Positions 22,740 through 28,412 of a DNA stretch of 28,412 bases are shown one piece after another. This DNA comes from Clostridia bacterium (GTDB lineage: Bacteria; Bacillota; Clostridia; Christensenellales; Aristaeellaceae). The stretch is from assembly GCA_900769075.1 (NCBI GenBank), contig CAAGFE010000055.1, positions 1 to 28,412 on the forward strand, in the 5' to 3' direction. Below the pieces are notes generated by a model that saw nothing but the letters and a program-made list of their open reading frames with translations, ran no database searches and was not told the DNA's origin. How positions within the stretch are numbered: position 1 is the stretch's first letter; each line of letters opens with the position of its first letter. The translations under genes were made by a program, and so were the position numbers.

Positions 22740-23225
22740 AAAAAGCGCCCGTTTTGCATTCTTCGCAGGCAATTCCTGCACTTTTATTTTCTAAAACGTT
22801 TTCGCCCATTGTGGTACCGCTTTCATTTTTGTTCTCTCATTGTATTTTTTCTGTATACATCTTTTGTACTGTCTTTTTCCCGTCAGATCCTGTATACTGA
22901 TATTTTGCGCATCATTTCCTATTATATTCTATCCGCGGGCGGATACTCCCCCGCCTCACCGCCCTTCCCGGTGTGTTTTCCGCGCTGCGCAGCGCAAAGC
23001 GCCCGCCTGCTCCCGACTTTCATACCATCGCCGTTCCTGCGTGAAACCGGTATTTTCCGCCAGATGCGCCATGCGCCGCAGGCAGTCGGATGCTGCTGGC
23101 GGAGCGTTCCGTGCATAGCGTTTTTTTCACCGGATGAAGCCGCCGCCGGCCGCCAGGCAATCCGGGCTTGCACTTCAGCACAGATCATCCGAAATTATAG
23201 CAGCGGTATTCAGTGCATGGTACCC
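22740..23225. other. Gene-free stretch
   Basis: Nearly 490 bp between the peptide operon promoter and the EF-hand-like membrane protein. The first part (22780-22940) is AT-rich, the rest GC-rich with a short GCGCTGCGCAGCGC palindrome near 22982. Open frames on both strands look random, with no ribosome site and no family resemblance. It separates the housekeeping-type operon from the mobile-element region. Apart from the palindrome at 22793 nothing functional is seen. Confidence 0.5.
22793..22802. promoter_or_regulatory. Palindrome resembling a cre/LacI-type operator
   Basis: AAAACGTTTT is a perfect 10-bp palindrome about 59 bp upstream of the -35 of the peptide operon. With its flanks it resembles catabolite-responsive elements but has mismatches at the outer positions. 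The position would suit activation rather than block. Chance occurrence in this AT-rich stretch cannot be excluded. Confidence 0.25.
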
Positions 23226-23579
23226 TCACGGATGACTCTCCAGCCAACTGGTAAACAAGCACACCAGGAAGCCAATGCCGAAGAGATCACCGATGATATT
23301 GCCATATCCCATCAACAGGGCAGAAATGCACAAGAAAGCAGTCAGCGCCATCGTCAGCTTGGTTAACTTACCAATCCGGATGGCTGACCCGCTCTGCCGC
23401 CGAGGCGTACTGGTTGTATGCTGTGGTGTGGAGCGACGATTCCTCGAACCGTTCCCCAGCGTTGGGAATTCATCCTCCTCAGCCTCATCGTCACTGCTAT
23501 CCTTGCTGATTACCTCGAGGAACAGAAAGTCATCCGTTGCGTCAGTTTTACCGTCGTTGTTCCAGTCAAAGGTACCCAT
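23226..23579 (-). CDS. Small EF-hand-like membrane protein
   Basis: 117 residues. The N-terminus FDWNNDGKTDATDDFLFLEV reads like one EF-hand/dockerin-type calcium loop (D-x-N-x-D-G-x-x-D). A polar, Ser/Arg-rich linker (about 27-66) follows, and then two hydrophobic helices, around MALTAFLCISALLMGYGNI and LFGIGFLVCLFTSWL. The ATG at 23577-23579 has AAGGAG upstream. Proteins of this layout occur beside prophage and integrative-element genes in Clostridia, as I recall them; the function is unknown. Here it is the last intact gene of the element remnant. It may bind a divalent ion on one side of the membrane, by motif only. Confidence 0.65.
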   Translation of the reverse strand: MGTFDWNNDGKTDATDDFLFLEVISKDSSDDEAEEDEFPTLGNGSRNRRSTPQHTTSTPRRQSGSAIRIGKLTKLTMALTAFLCISALLMGYGNIIGDLFGIGFLVCLFTSWLESHP

Positions 23580-23609
23580 GTGTCACACTCCTTGGTTTTG
23601 TGGAGGGGA

Positions 23610-23860
23610 TCATCCGCGCCTCCGCATGTCCTCTTCGATGCGACTCTTCCAGCCGATGGGTAGATTCGCCTTACTGCGCACGCAGGCAACCGCATCGCTG
23701 ATGACCTCGTAGTTCAGCTGGGTGCCCACACTGTCGCTCCTGTAGCTGACGGCACGATCCTGCCCGATGCCGAAATGCTTAGCAGTCTCCACCGCGTCGA
23801 TGTTCGCGCCCAGGAACAGGAATTCCCAGCCATAACATGCCAGAGCGAATCTGCTGGTTG
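23610..23860 (-). pseudogene. C-terminal fragment resembling a VWA-domain protein
   Basis: About 75 residues on the minus strand: GWEFLFLGANIDAVETAKHF, GIGQDRAVSYRSDSVGTQLN, YEVISDAVACVRSK and a charged end EEDMRRRG before TGA at 23610. As I recall, WEF-FLGAN-DA-ETA followed by a GTQLN block is the C-terminal end of von Willebrand A-type proteins carried by clostridial elements. The frame continues upstream to 23981 but loses resemblance around 23860, with no start codon or ribosome site at the boundary. I take it as a truncated gene left by a deletion between it and the VapE-type gene. Confidence 0.5.
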
Positions 23861-23956
23861 AGTGCTGAAAGTACCATGCGCTTATGATGCTTGAGGATGC
23901 CCAAAAGCATTGAAATATAAGTACTTTTCGCGTCAACAGAGATGTCAACGAGCCTG

Positions 23957-25399
23957 TCAACAAGGGTGTGAAAACGGGCAATCCTCGTCGTTTTCAAGCA
24001 GGGTGAAGCCCATCTGCTCGATTTTTTCCGGCTGGTTGACGTGCTTGTTGACATCGGAAGCGCCCGTCTTGTTGACATCCTTGGGGATGCGCTCCCAGCC
24101 CCGCTGCGTGCCGTACTTTGGGAAACGCTTGGGACTGGTGAAGGCACGCCAGCCCGGCAGCTCTCCGCCGGCAATGGCGAGGTTCACGATTTCGCAGATT
24201 TCCCGGGTTTCCCATGCCTTGGGCTCGTCATAGGGATGCTCCAGCGCTTCACGATAAATCTGTTTGGAGCAGAGCTTGTCGCCCGGATAGTCCTCCATGA
24301 AGCTGATGATCTGACCGGCCAATGTATCCTCCTGCCGGAAAAGCGCCTGCTCCTGAACGAGCTGCTGCTCCATCTCCTTACTGAGATGCGTGCTGAAATC
24401 GCCGGAGCGGTACTGCACCATGATCTCCGCCCAGAGCTGGTCGAAATAGGCGCGGGAGGCAGCTTCATCGCTGAGGATGTGGATGTCTGCCCGCTCCGGA
24501 TGCACCTGCACCGGCAGGAAACGGCGGTTGCCGGTGAGATCCATGGGCAGGAAGTCCATCCGGTTGGTGGTTCCGGCGAACACGCACTGGCGCGGGCGGT
24601 CTGCCGGGAAGCGGTCATAGGGCACCTTGTAGGTATCCTTGCTGCGGGAGAGGAAGGACTTGATTTCCTCGATGCTCTTGGCGTTGGCCGTGGCGACCAT
24701 CTCGGACATCTCGACAATCCAGTGGGACATGATGCGCCGGTAGATGTTCTCGTCGTCCAGCTTGCGAATGTCGTCCGTAAACCAGTCCTCCTTCACGGCA
24801 AGAAAGCGAACGAATGTGGTTTTGCCTGCGCCCTGTCCGCCGACCAGCACGAGCATCAGCTCAAATTTGCAGCCGGGACGGAACACCCTGTTGACCGCAC
24901 CGAGCATGAATACGCGCAGGCACTGTTCGTTGAAGTCGCTGACGTCCGCGCCGAGAAAGTGGTGCAGCGCTTCCCTCACGCGGGGCACGCCGTCCCAGGT
25001 GAGGCTGTTCAGGTAATCGCGGATGGGATGGAAATGGTTCTCATTGGCGATGACTTCCAGCGCGTGAAGGGCTTTCTTTTCTGACGTGATTCCGTAGTGC
25101 TGCTCAAGGTACAGCAGGATATGCGGGATGTCCTTGTCGGAAAGCAGCGTGCCTTCCCGTTGCCAGGGCATCCCGCCGACAATGTCTGTGCAGCCGGTCA
25201 GCTCGTTCCTGCGGATTTTCCCCTTGAAGATGGGGTCATAGCGCAGGATGAGCTGGCAGTTGGCGATGGAGTTCGCTGCGCCGCCCTTGTTGGTCTTTTC
25301 CAGCCTTTCGCGGATAGCGGTACGCATTTCCTCAAGCTGTTCCTCAGTCAGCGGCAGCGGATGGTCTGTCTGACAGGCTGTCAGCAATTCTTCGTTCAA
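23957..25399 (-). CDS. VapE-family P-loop protein (virulence-associated E domain)
   Basis: 480 residues. The core has Walker A VGGQGAGKTTF (GGQGAGKT at 187-194), the acidic Walker B-like segment SHWIVEMSEM (from 225), and YDRFPADRPRQCVFAGTTN (from 261) with possible arginine finger and sensor residues, as in VapE/SF3-helicase-like proteins of phages and integrative elements. It probably works with the adjoining primase in element replication. The start is a TTG at 25397-25399 with GGAGG 9 nt upstream; no ATG fits the full domain. The gene overlaps the primase by 56 nt. The C-terminus repeats DVNK-like units (KDVNKTGASDVNKHVNQ). Confidence 0.85.
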   Translation of the reverse strand: MNEELLTACQTDHPLPLTEEQLEEMRTAIRERLEKTNKGGAANSIANCQLILRYDPIFKGKIRRNELTGCTDIVGGMPWQREGTLLSDKDIPHILLYLEQHYGITSEKKALHALEVIANENHFHPIRDYLNSLTWDGVPRVREALHHFLGADVSDFNEQCLRVFMLGAVNRVFRPGCKFELMLVLVGGQGAGKTTFVRFLAVKEDWFTDDIRKLDDENIYRRIMSHWIVEMSEMVATANAKSIEEIKSFLSRSKDTYKVPYDRFPADRPRQCVFAGTTNRMDFLPMDLTGNRRFLPVQVHPERADIHILSDEAASRAYFDQLWAEIMVQYRSGDFSTHLSKEMEQQLVQEQALFRQEDTLAGQIISFMEDYPGDKLCSKQIYREALEHPYDEPKAWETREICEIVNLAIAGGELPGWRAFTSPKRFPKYGTQRGWERIPKDVNKTGASDVNKHVNQPEKIEQMGFTLLENDEDCPFSHPC

Positions 25400-26012
25400 T
25401 TCTGTTCACCTCCGTTTCATAGAGATTGTAAAAGGCCGCCTTGTCGGGCGGCCCGGTTTCGTAGGTCAAATCAATCAGATGGGTCATCCACGCTTCCTGG
25501 CAGCAGGCTTCCACAAAGAGTGGATGCCAGTCGGTATCCTCGATCCGGGGTGCGTACCGCTCTTTCCAGTCTCTCAGCAGAAAGCTGTAGCGGATCAGCA
25601 CATCCTGCGCGTGAGCCATCCATGCGTCCAGATTCTTTTGAGCGGCCTTTTTCCTGATCACGGTGAGTTCCTCAGCAAGCGTCTGTTCATCGGGATGGAA
25701 AGGCGTGAAACTCGGAGATTTCTTCTTGTCGGTTGATTTCTTGAGATATGAGCTGATGTCGATATGAAAATCCTCGGCGAGCTTCTTTGCTGCATCGATG
25801 GGCCGCAAATGGAATAGCTGTTCCACGAAGCTTATGACATCGCCATCCGCACCACAGCCGAAGCAGTGAAAGCGGGCATCCACCTTCATGCTTGGCGTTC
25901 TGTCGGGATGGAACGGGCAGCAGGTCATGCCGTTTCTTGAGACCTTCAGGCCGTAGAGCTCGGCAGCTTGCCGGGTGGTGACAGCTTTCTTGATGAGGGA
26001 AAACAGATTCAT
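25344..26012 (-). CDS. Short CHC2 zinc-finger primase-like protein
   Basis: 222 residues. The N-terminal zinc finger is clear: CCPFHPDRTPSM with C32 and H35, then FHCFGCGADGD with C50 and C53, followed by DVISFVEQL as in DnaG-type primases. No TOPRIM catalytic domain follows; the rest is a helical, charged region of unknown fold. Such short CHC2 proteins are common next to VapE genes on integrative elements, where the pair likely primes and opens the element's origin (inference). The ATG at 26010-26012 has a GGTG site upstream. Its last 56 nt overlap the VapE-type gene, implying coupled translation. Confidence 0.85.
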   Translation of the reverse strand: MNLFSLIKKAVTTRQAAELYGLKVSRNGMTCCPFHPDRTPSMKVDARFHCFGCGADGDVISFVEQLFHLRPIDAAKKLAEDFHIDISSYLKKSTDKKKSPSFTPFHPDEQTLAEELTVIRKKAAQKNLDAWMAHAQDVLIRYSFLLRDWKERYAPRIEDTDWHPLFVEACCQEAWMTHLIDLTYETGPPDKAAFYNLYETEVNRIERRIADSLSDRPSAAAD

Positions 26013-26141
26013 GGTTCACCTTTTTGACAATGAAAAAGCCGATGGCTCAATGCACATCGGCTCGTATACGGGAATCGTATGATGTTTATCGTTCCATGTC
26101 CAGGTGCTTTTCGCGGGGAAGCACGTCTTTGATAAATGATT

Positions 26142-26819
26142 TCACGGTCTTGTATACCTCCTTGAAAGCGGCTTGGCTATGTCTCCTGCAAAACGGAACT
26201 TCTCATAAGCGTGCTCCAATTCACCCTTGCGGTGCAGGAACGCATGAAAGCCTTCGAGTGTTCTGCCGCTCGTTTGCAGCGCTGCCATGACCTCCGGTTT
26301 GTTGAACTCAATCACCTGGGAAAGATAGTAGAGATCAACGATATCCTTGATCCTGCGAAAAACCTTGTCCGAGGATACGGCTGCCACCTTGTCTGCCAGC
26401 ATCTGCGCAGGAGACACGCCACGGAAATGGAGCCCGTCCACTTCGTAGATTCTTGTTGGCAGCAGCGGACGATTGACGTCGATGTCCATGGAAAAGAGAA
26501 TGTCGCCAGAATCACGCTCTGTCAGATCAAAACCTGCCGATCGTCCTTCGCCATACATTCTGCTCAGGCTTACGGACAGGCTATATCCAGTCTTGTCAAT
26601 CGCATTTTGCAGAGCCGTCACCATTTGCCCGGCGGATGGCTGTTCATCCGAATTCCAGTTGCCGTCGATATCGACAGTATGGCGAGTATCCTCGGTATAT
26701 CCCGCCTCCATCAGACAGGCCTTCAGCACCATTGATCCTTTGAAGCTGATCGGAATGCTGCTTTCGTAGATGGCTTTCATGACATTGTACATCATTTTTT
26801 CTTCGGCGGATATTTTCAT
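26142..26819 (-). CDS. AbiEii/AbiGii-type nucleotidyltransferase, C-terminus frameshifted
   Basis: 225 residues as encoded. The nucleotidyltransferase core shows SFKGSMVLK (28-33), then RHTVDID with D50 and D52 as likely metal ligands, and SPAQMLADKVAAV followed by RRIKDIVDLYYLS (155-167), typical of AbiEii toxins of type IV systems. After FAGDIAKP the frame ends in LSRRYTRP, whereas the neighbouring frame continues as AFKEVYKTVKSFIKDVLPRE to a TAA at 26096-26098. One missing base near 26168-26172 would explain this. The catalytic part is intact, so activity is possible but uncertain. It starts 11 nt after the XRE gene, with GAGGTG overlapping that gene's end. Confidence 0.85.
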   Translation of the reverse strand: MKISAEEKMMYNVMKAIYESSIPISFKGSMVLKACLMEAGYTEDTRHTVDIDGNWNSDEQPSAGQMVTALQNAIDKTGYSLSVSLSRMYGEGRSAGFDLTERDSGDILFSMDIDVNRPLLPTRIYEVDGLHFRGVSPAQMLADKVAAVSSDKVFRRIKDIVDLYYLSQVIEFNKPEVMAALQTSGRTLEGFHAFLHRKGELEHAYEKFRFAGDIAKPLSRRYTRP

Positions 26820-26830
26820 TTATTGTCACC

Positions 26831-27481
26831 TCAATTGCTGTAGTAGTCGATCGCTTCGCCAGCCAATCTTTCAAATCGTTCCTGGTATTCAGGAGCAACA
26901 GAAATCCCTTCGAGGCTTTCGCCATTGGCGTAGTAATAGCGGCTGATTGCCTCTGTGATCCCCTGCATATCCAGCAGGGATTCGTTTGCCAGAGCGTCAG
27001 AGATCGTGCGGTTAAAATCGGTATAGGAGAGGCCATTGCGCTGCTGCACGTTCATTGGACTGATATGGTTTCCCAACACAACGACGCCATTGAACCGTGC
27101 GGCATGATCGCTTCCGTAGATCCAGACAATGAATTCATCGCTGCGCCCACCGAAGCGATTCTGACACATCAGCGCATCATCCAGAGCGAACACAACCGGT
27201 TCTTCGATGCAATCCCGAACAGCCTTGAGCCAGGCGGTCGCGCCGATAAAATCACTCCGCTTGGGAAGATCCTTCTTCTGCGGATTGTACTTTGGCAATA
27301 CGGCAGTCTTTCTGTTGATAAGATCGGACTGAACACGGGCTTCCAACAGCTTCAGGATATATTCCGGCGGCTTGCGTACTTCCGCCTCCCAGTTTTGAAC
27401 GGTACGGAAAGGGATACTGTATCGTGCAGCAAATTCACTTTGCGTAATGCCCAGCTGTGTTCTCAATTCACGAATGCGCAT
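26831..27481 (-). CDS. XRE-type DNA-binding protein, likely antitoxin
   Basis: 216 residues. The N-terminus RELRTQLGITQSEFAARYSI then FRTVQNWEAEVRKPPEYIL is a clear XRE helix-turn-helix (about 1-55). The remaining ~160 residues, with FALDDALMCQNRFGGRSDEF and GVVVLGNHISPMNVQQRNG, form a domain I do not recognise; it does not look like the usual AbiEi winged-helix antitoxin. The ATG at 27479-27481 has a GAGGTG site; the longer frame upstream has none. It directly precedes the AbiEii-like gene, so it is probably its antitoxin and autorepressor (inference from position and HTH). Confidence 0.75.
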   Translation of the reverse strand: MRIRELRTQLGITQSEFAARYSIPFRTVQNWEAEVRKPPEYILKLLEARVQSDLINRKTAVLPKYNPQKKDLPKRSDFIGATAWLKAVRDCIEEPVVFALDDALMCQNRFGGRSDEFIVWIYGSDHAARFNGVVVLGNHISPMNVQQRNGLSYTDFNRTISDALANESLLDMQGITEAISRYYYANGESLEGISVAPEYQERFERLAGEAIDYYSN

Positions 27482-27499
27482 ATCATTCACCTCGAATCC

Positions 27500-27528
27500 A
27501 AGATACACCCAATGAGTGCATTTGTCAA
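27500..27528 (-). promoter_or_regulatory. Promoter of the XRE-AbiEii pair with possible operator
   Basis: On the minus strand a perfect TTGACA (27523-27528) and TATCTT (27500-27505) are 17 bp apart. Between and over them lies an imperfect inverted repeat, TGCACTC-ATT-GGGTGTA (27520 to 27504, 5 of 7 pairs match). An operator here would let the XRE protein block its own promoter. The leader is only about a dozen bases. Confidence 0.65.
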
Positions 27529-27638
27529 GATGGTCATAGGAGATTCCTCTTATCACACTATGCATGACAAGCAACTGCCTTGCTTTATAATGATCTCTTC
27601 GTTTTGCAATCCTGTTGTGCCCTGTTTTATGCACGGGA

Positions 27639-28361
27639 TCACCTCCCGTCGCGGTCATTGTAAAGGGATCGCTTCTTTTCATATTGCACATCAGGAGAAA
27701 AGCGTCGAAGAGCGCTCAGGACAGAAGGCCTTGTCTGCTCCCGGATGGTTTCTTTTGCAGTCTGGCTCACCTCCGGCTTTCGCAGCGCATCGGCTACACG
27801 GGCAAAGACGGCGGTGGTGCTTTCCTTGATGGCTGTCCTTGCGTCAGACAGCCATTGCAGGAGAAGGTTGCGCTCTTTCTCACGCAGCTTGGCTCCGGGA
27901 GCGTTCGCGTTCTTCATCAGCTGGGTGATTTCGCTTCTGTCGGCTTTCTGCGTTTCGCGGACGACGGTCTCGGTGACAACGCGAACAGCCTGCTGGTAAG
28001 CGACGTCCGAAACGTCCGCGAGCAGCCTGTCCACGTCGGTGAGCCTTTCCGTCTTCTGCGCGAGCTCACGCTCCGTGGCGGAAAGCTGCTGTTCCTGCTC
28101 GGCGATGAGCGTATCCTGCTGGGCGATTCTCTCGCATTGAGCGGAGATGATGTAGTCGTTCTTTTCCCGGTTGGCTTTGCCACCGTAGATCCTTGATCCG
28201 TTGCTGCACAGACGGCAGTGCCCGGATGCAAGAAGCCAGATCTTCGTCGCGTGGGGAACAGGATTTCCCTCTGCCACATGGACATGTATGGGCTCCAGCG
28301 GTTCCCCTTCGTTTGCCCAGAAGAATACACAATAGCGGTCAATCCTCAAGACCAGAGGCAC
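27639..28361 (-). CDS. Chimera: DUF4160 head and relaxase-like (MobA/MobL) tail
   Basis: 240 residues in one frame. Residues 1-57 (VLRIDRYCVFFWANEGEPLE, PIHVHVAEG, CRLCSNGSRI) match the DUF4160 small protein family, which normally ends around 80-100 residues. From about residue 61 (KANREKNDYII) the protein becomes a long coiled-coil (LIAEQEQQLSATERELAQK) and then KETIREQTRPSVLSALRR, which resembles the C-terminal region of clostridial MobA/MobL relaxases. The relaxase catalytic domain is absent. The start is GTG at 28359-28361 with AGGAGG 8 nt upstream. It is probably a deletion scar; whether the fused protein has any role is unknown. Confidence 0.65.
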   Translation of the reverse strand: MPLVLRIDRYCVFFWANEGEPLEPIHVHVAEGNPVPHATKIWLLASGHCRLCSNGSRIYGGKANREKNDYIISAQCERIAQQDTLIAEQEQQLSATERELAQKTERLTDVDRLLADVSDVAYQQAVRVVTETVVRETQKADRSEITQLMKNANAPGAKLREKERNLLLQWLSDARTAIKESTTAVFARVADALRKPEVSQTAKETIREQTRPSVLSALRRFSPDVQYEKKRSLYNDRDGR

Positions 28362-28412
28362 CGCGGAAGCCTCCTTTTTGCGAAAACTCCAGAATCAACG
28401 GGGTCATCTTCA
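28339..28412 (-). CDS. Possible partial gene running out of the window
   Basis: The minus strand is open from the window edge to TGA at 28339-28341, ending in LEFSQKGGFRGASGLED. It overlaps the next start (28361) by 23 nt, and the AGGAGG of that gene lies inside it, as in coupled gene pairs. DUF4160 genes often follow another small gene (for example DUF2442), but this fragment is too short to identify. Confidence 0.25.
   Translation of the reverse strand, partial: KMTPLILEFSQKGGFRGASGLED

Noticed and set aside
27482..27691. N-terminal extension of the XRE protein to 27691
   Set aside because: It has no ribosome site and would cover the strong promoter at 27500-27528.
1..28412. CRISPR array, rRNA genes, riboswitches
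   Set aside because: No regularly spaced repeats and no rRNA sequence were seen; leaders of the operons are too short or lack recognisable riboswitch folds.

Overview
The window looks like a chromosomal segment of a Bacillota/Clostridia bacterium from the gut or rumen. The signs are strong AGGAGG-type ribosome binding sites, an IreB-family protein, a GPH sugar symporter with GH3 and GH78 enzymes, binding-protein signal peptides of clostridial type, and mobile-element genes (CHC2 primase, VapE, AbiEii) in forms common in Clostridia. A narrower placement, perhaps near Christensenellales, would be a guess.

Layout. (1) 1-1535 is a decayed, repeat-rich region. It holds a string of contiguous hairpins (8-226), remnants of an unknown gene and of a DDE transposase (272-718), a tRNA-Arg(CCG) with promoter and terminator (796-946), and the C-terminal half of a broken tyrosine integrase beside the tRNA. 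(2) 1533-9491 is a glycoside-utilisation locus: an AraC regulator divergent from GH3 glycosidase, GPH symporter and GH78 alpha-L-rhamnosidase. No signal peptides are seen on the enzymes, so imported rhamnosyl glycosides are probably split in the cytoplasm. (3) 9568-12004 is a small operon: Cys-cluster protein, beta-class DNA methyltransferase (8-nt overlap) and 2H phosphoesterase. It meets the minus-strand genes at two back-to-back terminators. (4) 12105-14146, minus strand: ireB, pyridoxal/pyridoxamine kinase, RidA and a DUF3899-like membrane protein.

(5) 14183-22734, minus strand, is a complete oligopeptide/dipeptide-type ABC importer (binding protein, two permeases, two ATPases) from one strong promoter. 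Three subunits carry large lineage-specific insertions: about 200 residues outside the membrane in the OppC-like permease, about 360 residues between Q-loop and signature in the OppD-like ATPase, and about 50 residues in the OppF-like ATPase. A perfect hairpin separates the binding-protein gene from the rest. This is the most unusual intact system in the window.

(6) 23226-28412, minus strand, is a decayed integrative/mobilisable element: a chimera of a DUF4160 head and a relaxase-like tail, an XRE-domain protein plus AbiEii-like nucleotidyltransferase pair with its own promoter and possible operator, a CHC2 primase, a VapE-type P-loop protein started at TTG, a fragment resembling the end of a VWA-domain protein, and a small EF-hand-like membrane protein. 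The toxin-like gene has a C-terminal frameshift. All family names come from reading the translations; no search was run.
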